Source: Paenibacillus sp. PAMC 26794 (GTDB lineage Bacteria; Bacillota; Bacilli; Paenibacillales; Paenibacillaceae). From it: 49,214 bases of DNA. The notes under the pieces were generated by a model. It saw only the letters and a list, made by a program, of their open reading frames with translations, was not told where the DNA came from and searched no databases. Shown here piece by piece: positions 15,447 to 22,920 of this stretch; position 1 is the first letter of the stretch, and every line of letters starts with the position of its first letter. Location of the stretch: NCBI RefSeq assembly GCF_000316035.1, contig NZ_ANHX01000073.1, forward strand, positions 1 to 49,214. The letters run 5' to 3'. Position numbers and translations under genes: made by a program.

Positions 15447-17126
15447 TTACATTTTGTCAGGAGCGGTTACGCCTACCAGACGAAGCGCCGTTGCGATAAC
15501 GGTACGTACAGCACCGATCAGTACCAGGCGTGCTTGAGTTTGCTGCGCGTCTTCCGTAATGACACGTTCTGCACGGTAGTAGCTGTGGAACAGGGATGCC
15601 AGCTCGTATACATAACGGATGATACGATGAGGCGCATATCCTATTGCTGCTGCCGAGATTTCCTCAGGCAGCTCTCCCATTTTGCGAAGAAGGTCATACT
15701 CGTGCTCTGTTGTCAGCTTGGACAGGTCAATCTGTGCCAGTGGCAGCAGTTCAATACCTTGTTCTTCAGCCTGACGGTATACGCTGCATACACGTGCATG
15801 CGCGTATTGTACGTAGAATACCGGATTCTCATTGGATGTCGAGATCGCAAGGTCCATGTCAAAGTCCAGATGGGAGTCCATGCTGCGCATTGTGAAGAAG
15901 TAACGGATCGCATCAATGCCGACTTCATCCATCAGGTCTTCCATCGTTACAGCTTTACCTGTACGCTTGGACATCTTCACTTTTTCACCGTTCTGGAACA
16001 AGCTCACCATCTGTGCAATCAAGACCACCAGTTTCTCAGGGTCATTACCCAGTGCTTGCATCGCGGCTTTCATCCGTGGAATATATCCATGGTGATCGGC
16101 ACCCCAGATGTTAATCATCGTGTCGTATCCACGAGCATATTTGTCGCGGTGATACGCAATATCTGGCGTCAGGTAAGTATACGTGCCATCGTTCTTGATC
16201 AATACACGTTCTTTGTCGTCACCGTACTGCATCGTTTTCAACCAAGTTGCTCCATCTTGCTCATAGATCTCATTGCGGTCACGCAATTCATCAAGCACTC
16301 GTAGCACTTCTCCGTTGTCGTACAGGGAAGTTTCGCTGAACCAGATGTCAAAGTTAACACGGAAGCGATTCAAGTCACGTTTGATCTTGTCCAGTTCCTT
16401 CTCCAGGCCAAAGTCACGGAAATAAGCCGCACGGTCACCCGGATGCATGGACAGCAATTCGTCACCCTTTTCAGCAACAAGCTGCTTGGCGAAACCTTTA
16501 ATATCTTCACCGTGATAACCGTCTTCAGGCATCTCAGCATCCTGACCCAGCTCTTGCAGATAACGAGCTTCAATGGAACGAGCCAGATTAAACACCTGAT
16601 TACCTGCATCATTAATGTAGTATTCACGGGTTACATCATATCCTGCGTAGTCAAGGATGTTACATAGTGCATCACCTACAGCTGCTCCACGGGCATGGCC
16701 CAGATGCAGGCTGCCTGTCGGGTTGGCACTGACAAACTCCATCTCGACTTTGCGTCCTTCTCCGATGTTAATTCTTCCGTAATCTTTACCCTGCTCCTGC
16801 ACAAGCGCAAGTACTGGATAAAGGTAACTCTTGTCCAATTTGAAGTTAATGAATCCTGGGCCCGCAATCTCAGCCTTCTCGATTCCGGCTTCAGCCAGAT
16901 TCAGATTGGCAATGATCTCTTCAGCAATCTGACGCGGATTGCGCTTGGCAATCTTGGTCAGCTGCATGGCAGCATTGGTCGCCAAGTCCCCGTGTGTCTT
17001 CTCACGCGGCACTTCCAATGTGATGGCTGGCAATTCGTCCTGCGTAACAATTCCGGCCGTCACAATGGCGTTGCCGATGGCCGTGCTTACCCGTTCGTTA
17101 ATCGTATCTAGTGGATTACGTGTCAT
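15447..17126 (-). CDS. argS: Arginine--tRNA ligase
   Basis: A 559-residue class I aminoacyl-tRNA synthetase. The N-terminal Add-1 domain covers about 1-100. The HIGH-type motif is HLGH (GSLHLGHARG), the KMSKR signature is complete (VKMSKRTGKAV), and the C-terminal DALR anticodon-binding domain ends the protein. Length is usual. Its ATG overlaps the stop of ywiB by four bases, so the two are translationally coupled. ywiB-argS is a conserved Bacillales pair next to rpoE. Confidence 0.97.
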   Translation of the reverse strand: MTRNPLDTINERVSTAIGNAIVTAGIVTQDELPAITLEVPREKTHGDLATNAAMQLTKIAKRNPRQIAEEIIANLNLAEAGIEKAEIAGPGFINFKLDKSYLYPVLALVQEQGKDYGRINIGEGRKVEMEFVSANPTGSLHLGHARGAAVGDALCNILDYAGYDVTREYYINDAGNQVFNLARSIEARYLQELGQDAEMPEDGYHGEDIKGFAKQLVAEKGDELLSMHPGDRAAYFRDFGLEKELDKIKRDLNRFRVNFDIWFSETSLYDNGEVLRVLDELRDRNEIYEQDGATWLKTMQYGDDKERVLIKNDGTYTYLTPDIAYHRDKYARGYDTMINIWGADHHGYIPRMKAAMQALGNDPEKLVVLIAQMVSLFQNGEKVKMSKRTGKAVTMEDLMDEVGIDAIRYFFTMRSMDSHLDFDMDLAISTSNENPVFYVQYAHARVCSVYRQAEEQGIELLPLAQIDLSKLTTEHEYDLLRKMGELPEEISAAAIGYAPHRIIRYVYELASLFHSYYRAERVITEDAQQTQARLVLIGAVRTVIATALRLVGVTAPDKM

Positions 17127-17548
17127 GAAATTGGTTCCTCCTGTATATGCAAACTAATCGCGAAATGTCCAGATTCTTCATCAAAGCGGTAAAAGTCGTA
17201 GCTCCACGCTGCGCGTGCGCTCAATCCCTGAATGGAAAGTTCCAGCTTCTGTGTATGCGTGGACAGGGCAAACGACATGTATGGTGATCGATAGAAACCA
17301 GGAAGCTTCCGATTCAATTCAAAAGTCTGCTCCGATTCCACCTCACCATGACGTATAATCTTGATGGATTGTCCGCCCAGCTTCAATGTTGTACGGGTAG
17401 TACCTCCCTCAGGTCCAACCTGCGGTTCTTCATAACGAACATAAAGAACAGACCCTTTTAACACGGCTTCACCCTGCATTTCCTGCAGCACATCTTCACC
17501 TTCATAACGGCTGTGCAGCCGGATGTGTACCGGTCGCATGTTCGACAT
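17123..17548 (-). CDS. ywiB: DUF1934 family protein YwiB
   Basis: A 141-residue predicted beta-barrel of the calycin-like DUF1934 family. Features include an early VHIRLHSRYEGE strand, the GTTRTTLKL segment and a C-terminal FDEESGHFAISLHIQ strand. There is no signal peptide. The biochemical role is unknown; it is nearly always the partner of argS. GGAGG precedes the ATG. It is first in the ywiB-argS unit. Confidence 0.88.
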   Translation of the reverse strand: MSNMRPVHIRLHSRYEGEDVLQEMQGEAVLKGSVLYVRYEEPQVGPEGGTTRTTLKLGGQSIKIIRHGEVESEQTFELNRKLPGFYRSPYMSFALSTHTQKLELSIQGLSARAAWSYDFYRFDEESGHFAISLHIQEEPIS

Positions 17549-17676
17549 GAATGTTAACCTCCATTATATTCGAGGCGACGCAAAATCAGGCACGGCTGGT
17601 GAGAACAGCCCTTCCCGTATTGTTGTGTCGCTATACGCGCTCATATTCCCGGATAGCTCGCTATCCTACACTCTAC

Positions 17677-17706
17677 TGTATAACTATATCCAGTTCCCTC
17701 GCTCAA
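17677..17706 (-). promoter_or_regulatory. Probable promoter of ywiB-argS
   Basis: TTGAGC (17701-17706), 18 bp, TATACA (17677-17682) on the minus strand. A perfect inverted repeat GGATAGC-TC-GCTATCC (17651-17666) lies about 11-26 bp downstream of the -10, where a repressor could bind. The untranslated leader would be about 120 nt. Confidence 0.5.
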
Positions 17707-17742
17707 TTCAAATCCAAATTCAGAGTTTTTTCCTCATCAAGC

Positions 17743-17777
17743 CAAAAAAGAAGAGCCGCACCTGTAAAGTGCAACTC
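17743..17777 (-). terminator. Terminator after the DUF6171 gene
   Basis: GAGTTGCAC / GTGCGGCTC stem (two G-U pairs), loop TTTACAG, followed on the minus strand by TTC and then U6. Confidence 0.85.
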
Positions 17778-17813
17778 CCTTTTGCTTCATTATAATAAGA
17801 TTTGTTCATCCGA

Positions 17814-18083
17814 TCAGGCCCATTGCGATTCATAAGGAAAAGGACATGTCGACTCACTAAGCTTCGCTCGCACCTGTACGAGACAACCACAATGCCGACA
17901 AGTTGTGCCATATTGCAATTCCGGACAAGCAGAGCATATGGATAGCCGACGTTCATATTCCTCATCCTGTACCGTCGGACGCGAACGCGAGACAATCTCC
18001 ACAAGTCTAGCCATTTTGGCATCGCTAATCTTCACATCGTACTGATCATTACAGCCCTTGCAAGGTTCCTGCCTTTTCATCAT
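17814..18083 (-). CDS. Cysteine-rich small protein, DUF6171-like
   Basis: An 89-residue protein with eight cysteines: CKGC near the start, CSAC, then CRHCGC and a final C in STCPFPY. This arrangement suggests one or two zinc sites, as in small zinc-ribbon proteins. I place it with the DUF6171 family from this pattern, at moderate certainty. No function is known. Its start overlaps the stop of the arabinofuranosidase gene (TAATG), so it is co-translated with that gene, although a functional link is not obvious. Confidence 0.7.
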   Translation of the reverse strand: MMKRQEPCKGCNDQYDVKISDAKMARLVEIVSRSRPTVQDEEYERRLSICSACPELQYGTTCRHCGCLVQVRAKLSESTCPFPYESQWA

Positions 18084-19564
18084 TAACCCTCGACAGCGAT
18101 GACCCCAACCGATGCTGGAGGAAGAACAAAACGCAAGGTGTTATTTTCCAGTGTGAGTCCTTCCCAAGCCACAGGCTGAACACGATTCGGCTGTTCAAAG
18201 GTATTGAATGCACCAAAATCAGTATGGTGCAGAATCTGCCCAGATACTTTGGCCGCTTGAGCTGCGTCCAGTTGACACACAACTTCCAACTCATCGGTAT
18301 GGCTCAGATTACAAGCTGTCACATGAATGACCCCATCCTTGTTGCGGGAAGCTGATAAGCTGAGCTGCGGAATGGTCTCTTCTCCGAATGTGTATCCCGG
18401 GCTTTCATAATTCAAATCCAGTCGCTGCGCATCCATATGAACCTGATACATATCAAATACATGATACGTAGGGGTCAGGAGCATTTTGTCCCCTTCCGTG
18501 AGCACAAGCGATTGAAGCACATTGACGATCTGCGCAAGATTTGCCATGTGTACCCGTTTATTATGTTGGTTGAAAATATTCAGGTTAACGCCTGCAAGCA
18601 CAGCGTCCCGCATCGTATTCTGTTGATACAGGAACCCTGGATTGGTTCCCGGTTCAACGTTATACCACGTGCCCCATTCATCCACAATAATGCCGACTCT
18701 GCCCTCTGGATCATATTTGTCCATAATCTCGGAGTGTTTCACCAGTAATTCATCCATATGGAGCGTCTTTTTCAAGGTGGTGAACCATTCAGACTCGCCA
18801 AATCCTGTAGCTGCGCCTTTATCATTCCACTCTCCTGTAGGGATGGTGTAATAATGAAGACTAATTCCGTCCATAAAACGAGCAGCCTCTCGCATCAGGA
18901 CTTCCATCCACTCATAGTTGCCTTCGTTGGGTCCACAAGCGATTTTATAAATCTCGTTCCCGGAATAGTTACGTACATATGTAGCATACCGACGATATTC
19001 ATCCGCATAATATTCAGGACGCATATTGCCGCCGCATCCCCAGTTCTCATTTCCCACGCCAAAATACTTCATTTTCCACGGTTCTTCCCTACCGTTACTC
19101 TTACGCCAGTTCGCCATCGGGGATTCGCCGTCAAACGTGATGTACTCCACCCATTCCTGCATCTCCTGCACTGTACCGCTACCCAGGTTGCCACTAATAT
19201 ATGGTTCCGTGCCGAGCAACTCACATAATCTCAAGAATTCATGTGTACCAAAGTGATTGTTCTCTTCCACACCGCCCCAGTGTGTATTGATCATACGAGC
19301 ACGCTCACTCTTCGGGCCTACACCATCTTTCCAGTGATATTCATCGGCAAAACAACCGCCTGGCCAGCGAAGTACTGGAATATGAAGCTTCTGTAAGGCC
19401 GTTAATACATCATTTCGAAGCCCATCCGTATTCGGAATGGGTGAATCTTCTCCTACCCACAGACCCTCATAAATACAACGTCCCAAGTGTTCGGAAAAGT
19501 GACCATATATATTGCGATTTATTAATCCTTGATCTGAATTTTCCTTTAAAATAACATCAACCAT
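18083..19564 (-). CDS. Alpha-N-arabinofuranosidase, GH51
   Basis: A 493-residue retaining glycosidase that removes terminal arabinofuranosyl groups from arabinoxylan or arabinan oligosaccharides. The (beta/alpha)8 barrel has acid/base E173 (GVGNENWGCGG) and nucleophile E296 (IIVDEWGTWY). LRWPGGCFADEYHW is the family substrate loop. The C-terminal beta domain is complete. There is no signal peptide, so it works on imported oligosaccharides. The longest frame adds five codons, but GGGGGTTG lies seven bases before the ATG at 19564. No transporter or other arabinose gene is nearby. A perfect cre site lies 25 bp upstream. Confidence 0.94.
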   Translation of the reverse strand: MVDVILKENSDQGLINRNIYGHFSEHLGRCIYEGLWVGEDSPIPNTDGLRNDVLTALQKLHIPVLRWPGGCFADEYHWKDGVGPKSERARMINTHWGGVEENNHFGTHEFLRLCELLGTEPYISGNLGSGTVQEMQEWVEYITFDGESPMANWRKSNGREEPWKMKYFGVGNENWGCGGNMRPEYYADEYRRYATYVRNYSGNEIYKIACGPNEGNYEWMEVLMREAARFMDGISLHYYTIPTGEWNDKGAATGFGESEWFTTLKKTLHMDELLVKHSEIMDKYDPEGRVGIIVDEWGTWYNVEPGTNPGFLYQQNTMRDAVLAGVNLNIFNQHNKRVHMANLAQIVNVLQSLVLTEGDKMLLTPTYHVFDMYQVHMDAQRLDLNYESPGYTFGEETIPQLSLSASRNKDGVIHVTACNLSHTDELEVVCQLDAAQAAKVSGQILHHTDFGAFNTFEQPNRVQPVAWEGLTLENNTLRFVLPPASVGVIAVEG

Positions 19565-19588
19565 TATTTCAACCCCCATAAATTATAT

Positions 19589-19602
19589 TGTTATCGCTTA
19601 CA
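19589..19602. promoter_or_regulatory. CcpA operator (cre) of the GH51 gene
   Basis: TGTTATCGCTTACA fits the cre consensus TGWNANCGNTNWCA at every position, on both strands. It lies 25 bp before the start codon, within the promoter or early transcribed region, where CcpA normally represses. It predicts glucose repression of the arabinofuranosidase. Confidence 0.82.
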
Positions 19603-19644
19603 ATAACTCGTTTTAGAGTAGGTTTCAACCGTTTTTATTTCTAC

Positions 19645-19692
19645 ACAAACAAGCCTCTTCCTGTGTAATTGATTAGGAAGAGGCTTGTTTGT
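19645..19692 (-). terminator. Terminator between the beta-propeller gene and GH51
   Basis: Perfect 18-base-pair stem: ACAAACAAGCCTCTTCCT (19645-19662) with its complement (19675-19692) and a 12-base loop. T-rich arms provide the U-tract. Confidence 0.85.
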
Positions 19693-19782
19693 TATAGAAA
19701 TTCATGCAGAGACTTACTATATTGATTTTCATTCATTTCTAATTTGGATTTGCTCCGTTGTTATTTCAGATTCACAGGCTAT

Positions 19783-20970
19783 TTAATCCTGCTCTGAAGG
19801 CAACAACATTTTTTGTGTCCACGTCGTTCCACCATCTGTAGTTTGATAAATTGCAGGAGAGTTATCACTTGTTACTACGAGCCATCCTGTCTTGGCAGAT
19901 GGGAACGAGATACGGGAACTATACCCCGGATCTTTCAGGTCAATATTTTTCCACGTGGAACCAGTATCATATGAACGTCCAATGCCCACTTTGCCAGCTG
20001 CGGGTGAACCTGCAGACAGATACGCCGTCTGATTACCAATCAACGCCATGTTGCCGGGATGACCACCCGGGTTGGCTGGTCCGTTTCCTTTGCCCGTACT
20101 GTTTGTACCTGGTGCAGGACCGCCCCCTGCTGTGGATTGCGCAAATACTTGGGTCCAGTTCTTGCCTTGATTACCGCTCGCATAGAGGGAGTACGATTGT
20201 TGGGACATGCCTGCATCACCATATAGAAGGGCCCATACTTGTTGGCCATGTGCATACAGATCCGCTCCGCTCCATGTGTCTGAGACAACTCGAAGAGAGG
20301 TTGTCCAGTTCTTGCCGCCATCACTCGTTTGCTTCAAATGATATCCCGATCCAGGTACAACCACGACGGCATACCCTTGTTTCTCTGTTGCAAAGGCAGC
20401 TGCACGCGTGTTGGCAGGCGTATTCATTTTACTCCAGGTTACACCGCCATCCTTCGTCTGATATGCACCATTATAGGTGTAACCATAACCTACATCTTTA
20501 TTGCGAAAATCGATTCGCTTGAATTGAATGCCCGGCGTATCGAGCCGCGTCCAGTGCGATCCCCCATCATGGGTACGGATCAGATAGGTTGCAGGTGAAT
20601 CCTTCACTCGCGCCAGCGCATATCCGTTCACATTATTCGGAAAATCAAGCTGTGTGAATTGCCACTGCCCGGTATATATGGACTGCCACGTACATCCTGC
20701 ATTCGAGGTACCGATCAGGAAGCCTTCACCCCCAGCTCGTCCAGTCGTATCATTAAGAAAATCAATGTCAGTAAATTGCAGGTGTTGCTCTTCCACACCG
20801 CTGCCCTTTTTCAATGTAACAGATAGTCCATGATCTCCCTTTCCACATGCCTGTGAAGATGCAGCGTTAGCACCTGATAGCGTATGTACCGGTCCCATCC
20901 CCCAAGCCAGTGTTAACGATAATGCGAGTGCACCAATCCGTTTCCATGTCATTGTACTTTTGGTTGTCAT
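19783..20970 (-). CDS. Secreted beta-propeller protein with BNR/Ycf48-like repeats
   Basis: A 395-residue exported protein. A Sec signal peptide covers about 1-35 (basic start, hydrophobic LALSLTLAWGM core, cleavage near GANA-AS). The mature part is built of about six repeats with the pattern T-x-DGG-x-x-W (THDGGSHW, TKDGGVTW, TSDGGKNW, TTDGGTTW), the BNR/Asp-box turn of sialidase- and Ycf48-like propellers. A Gly/Pro linker (about 285-310) interrupts the last blades. The catalytic residues of sialidases are not evident, so a binding or scaffold role is as likely as an enzymatic one. GGAGGTG stands before the internal ATG, so I drop the ten N-terminal codons of the longer frame. Confidence 0.8.
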   Translation of the reverse strand: MTTKSTMTWKRIGALALSLTLAWGMGPVHTLSGANAASSQACGKGDHGLSVTLKKGSGVEEQHLQFTDIDFLNDTTGRAGGEGFLIGTSNAGCTWQSIYTGQWQFTQLDFPNNVNGYALARVKDSPATYLIRTHDGGSHWTRLDTPGIQFKRIDFRNKDVGYGYTYNGAYQTKDGGVTWSKMNTPANTRAAAFATEKQGYAVVVVPGSGYHLKQTSDGGKNWTTSLRVVSDTWSGADLYAHGQQVWALLYGDAGMSQQSYSLYASGNQGKNWTQVFAQSTAGGGPAPGTNSTGKGNGPANPGGHPGNMALIGNQTAYLSAGSPAAGKVGIGRSYDTGSTWKNIDLKDPGYSSRISFPSAKTGWLVVTSDNSPAIYQTTDGGTTWTQKMLLPSEQD

Positions 20971-21052
20971 CGTAACACCTCCTTCTATGGTTTTACCCAA
21001 ATATGATGGTTCTAACGTAACAATCTGATGAACCCTGATGACAATTTCGCAA

Positions 21053-21101
21053 GAAAAAAACCACCTTTACCCATGATTGGATCATGTAGGCAAGGGTGGT
21101 T
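21053..21101 (-). terminator. Terminator of the 82-residue membrane protein gene
   Basis: ACCACCCTTG and (A)AGGTGGT arms with an inner CATGAT/ATCATG stem, followed by U7 on the minus strand. Confidence 0.8.
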
Positions 21102-21127
21102 CATCACCAAACGTTGTGTACTCTAAG

Positions 21128-21376
21128 TTAAAGGGGATACGTCACCACAGCAAGGATAACAAAACTGATACTTAATAAAAGGCATAAACTAAAATATATT
21201 TTGTTGTATTTATATTCACGAATACTATATGCAGCAAAAAGCATGGCCAGATCAGCCACCATCAACGTGAAGTTGAGAAATATCGTCACTGCTAATACAA
21301 AATTGATGACAAACACTATAAAAACTGCAGTTAGCCACCTGGGATACATACTCAATTGAGCCCGAATCACACGCAT
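21128..21376 (-). CDS. Small membrane protein, unrecognised
   Basis: An 82-residue protein with three hydrophobic segments (about 14-35, 38-50 and 60-80) and a basic N-terminus (MRVIRAQLSMYPRW). AAAGGTG lies seven bases before the ATG, and a terminator follows, so it appears to be a stand-alone gene. I recognise no family. It is separated from the beta-propeller gene by its own terminator. Confidence 0.6.
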   Translation of the reverse strand: MRVIRAQLSMYPRWLTAVFIVFVINFVLAVTIFLNFTLMVADLAMLFAAYSIREYKYNKIYFSLCLLLSISFVILAVVTYPL

Positions 21377-21513
21377 TCATATTCACCTTTCCCTTCCTCT
21401 ATTTCCATATTATAAACAAATATTAAGATAGAAGGAACCCTAAAGCATGGTCATTTACATAACAATGCCGGTACTAACATATACAACAAATGGTAGTGGA
21501 ATGAGAACAGACG

Positions 21514-21522
21514 TGCTATAAT
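21514..21522 (+). promoter_or_regulatory. Extended -10 promoter of the toxin-like gene
   Basis: TGCTATAAT (TATAAT at 21517-21522) is a consensus extended -10. The -35 region (TAGTGG) is poor. The start would be near 21529, giving a leader of about 70 nt. Confidence 0.65.
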
Positions 21523-21597
21523 CAGTCTTATGGACTTTTGAATAACGGTGGATGTTTTTCAGACCACGGCGCCGCTTCCCGAAAGGGGGTGACGTCG

Positions 21598-21729
21598 ATG
21601 GTCAAACTTGTGGCGTTGCTTGATGTAATCCGATGGATTGCTGCGATCCTCAGTATTGTACTGAGTGGGCGAAAGCTTTACCGTTGGTTGCGCAAAAAGT
21701 TTCGTAGCAAGCGAAAACCCACCTCATAA
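21598..21729 (+). CDS. Putative type I toxin-like membrane peptide, 43 residues
   Basis: MVKLVALLDVIRWIAAILSI begins the peptide. Residues 4-23 form a single membrane-spanning helix, and the remaining 20 are strongly basic (GRKLYRWLRKKFRSKRKPTS). The ribosome site AAAGGGGGTGA is unusually strong, and the leader just before it (CCCGAAAGG, 21578-21586) is complementary to CCTTTCGGG in the 3' untranslated region (21800-21808). A convergent promoter lies downstream. Size, topology and layout are those of type I toxins such as TxpA or BsrG, but the sequence is not of the families I know. It could also be a bacteriocin-like or regulatory peptide. The frame extends 21 codons upstream without a start signal of similar quality. 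Confidence 0.6.
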   Translation: MVKLVALLDVIRWIAAILSIVLSGRKLYRWLRKKFRSKRKPTS

Positions 21730-21758
21730 GGTTGGCGCCTAACGGTGGGTTTTGCTTG
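21708..21758. terminator. Hairpin spanning the toxin stop codon
   Basis: CAAGCGAAAACCCACC (21708-21723) pairs with GGTGGGTTTTGCTTG (21744-21758) with one bulge. Both strands end in a short T-rich arm, so it could terminate the antisense transcript and stall or terminate the mRNA. Confidence 0.7.
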
Positions 21759-21923
21759 AATAGCATTATTTAGTTCATGCGCGCCGTGGCAATCCACAGC
21801 CTTTCGGGTCCTAAGAGTCTTTACCGCTCCAACGGTAAAGGCTCTTTTTAGTATATGACCGAACCCAATCACCATATACTTCACGAATGTAATATATCAA
21901 TTAATATACTACTGAATACTTAT
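21720..21923 (-). ncRNA. Candidate antisense RNA of the toxin-like locus
   Basis: Predicted from a minus-strand promoter at 21930-21958 and the hairpin at 21708-21758. The RNA of about 200 nt would overlap the last 110-130 nt of the mRNA and would pair with the 3' segment that covers the ribosome binding site. Ends are approximate. No direct evidence of transcription is available. Confidence 0.4.
21813..21849 (+). terminator. Strong plus-strand terminator of the toxin-like transcript
   Basis: AAGAGTCTTTACCG / CGGTAAAGGCTCTT, six-base loop, then T5. It implies an mRNA of roughly 320 nt whose 3' region contains segments complementary to its own leader (21781-21789 with 21564-21572, and 21800-21808 with 21578-21586). 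Confidence 0.88.
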
Positions 21924-21929
21924 GTAGTC

Positions 21930-21958
21930 AGTATAGCACAGCTCTGTACAAAAGTTAA
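21930..21958 (-). promoter_or_regulatory. Antisense promoter facing the toxin-like gene
   Basis: Minus strand TTAACT (21953-21958), 17 bp, TATACT (21930-21935) with an upstream TGC (extended -10). It lies just beyond the speB terminator, so it is not the speB promoter and drives transcription towards the peptide gene. Confidence 0.6.
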
Positions 21959-21964
21959 CAATAC

Positions 21965-22013
21965 AAAACGCCCTCCCCTGCGCAAATTTGAAACCGCGCA
22001 GACAGAGAGCGTT
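21965..22013 (-). terminator. Terminator of speE-speB
   Basis: AACGCTCTC and GAGGGCGTT outer arms with an inner TGCGC/GCGCA stem, followed by TTTTGT on the minus strand. Confidence 0.82.
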
Positions 22014-22035
22014 ATACTTATCGATTATTCTGTAA

Positions 22036-22905
22036 TTATTTCACGAATCCAAGCAGCATTTCACGAATCAGCTTCGCAGCTACAATCTGTGTCTGTTGTG
22101 TTGGATCATAGATTGGTGCAACTTCAACCAAGTCACAACCAACTACATTTACATCCGATCCTGCGATCATATGAATGGCTTCCAGCAGTTCCTTGGACGT
22201 AATGCCGCCCGCTTCTGCTGTACCTGTTCCTGGTGCTGCTGACGGATCAAGCACATCGATGTCGATGGTCACATACACCGGACGGTTGCCCATCTTCGGA
22301 AGAGCTTCCTTCATCGGAGCTGCCACTTCAAATGGATAGAAGTTGATGTTCTCGCGCCCATACTGGAACTCCTCACGGGAACCGGAACGGATACCGAACT
22401 GATAGATGTTTTGGCCACCCATCAACTCAGCCGCTTTACGCACTGGTGTGGAGTGGGACAATGGCTCGCCTTCATAGTTTTCACGAAGGTCAGCGTGTGC
22501 ATCAATATGAATCAGGATAAGATCCGGGTATTTCTTGTACATCTGTTGGATGACTGGCCAAGTAACCAGATGCTCGCCACCGAGACCAACTGGGAATTTG
22601 TCGTCAGCGAGCAGACTGCCGATGTATTCATGAATTACCTCAAGGCTGCGTCCCGCGTTACCGAAAGGCAAGAGCAGGTCTCCAGCGTCAAAGTATGTCA
22701 TGTCTACAATGCTTTTGTCGAGATATGGGCTGTACTCTTCAAGTCCAACCGATGCCTGACGGATATGAGATGGGCCGAAACGGGAACCCGGGCGGAAGCT
22801 GACGGTGTAATCCATCGGCATGCCATAGATAACTGCTTTGGAGTTCTCGTAATCCTCAGAGCTGCAAATAAATACGTTTCCTGAATAAGCTTGATCCAGT
22901 TTCAT
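22036..22905 (-). CDS. speB: Agmatinase
   Basis: A 289-residue ureohydrolase that converts agmatine to putrescine and urea. The binuclear manganese ligands are seen in GGEH, in IHIDAHADLRENY and in IDIDVLDPSAAPG. SHSTPVRKA and TAEAGG are the conserved substrate loops. It follows speE by 15 bp in the same transcript, so putrescine and spermidine synthesis are expressed together, as in B. subtilis speE-speB. Confidence 0.95.
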   Translation of the reverse strand: MKLDQAYSGNVFICSSEDYENSKAVIYGMPMDYTVSFRPGSRFGPSHIRQASVGLEEYSPYLDKSIVDMTYFDAGDLLLPFGNAGRSLEVIHEYIGSLLADDKFPVGLGGEHLVTWPVIQQMYKKYPDLILIHIDAHADLRENYEGEPLSHSTPVRKAAELMGGQNIYQFGIRSGSREEFQYGRENINFYPFEVAAPMKEALPKMGNRPVYVTIDIDVLDPSAAPGTGTAEAGGITSKELLEAIHMIAGSDVNVVGCDLVEVAPIYDPTQQTQIVAAKLIREMLLGFVK

Positions 22906-22920
22906 TAATGATTTCCCCTT

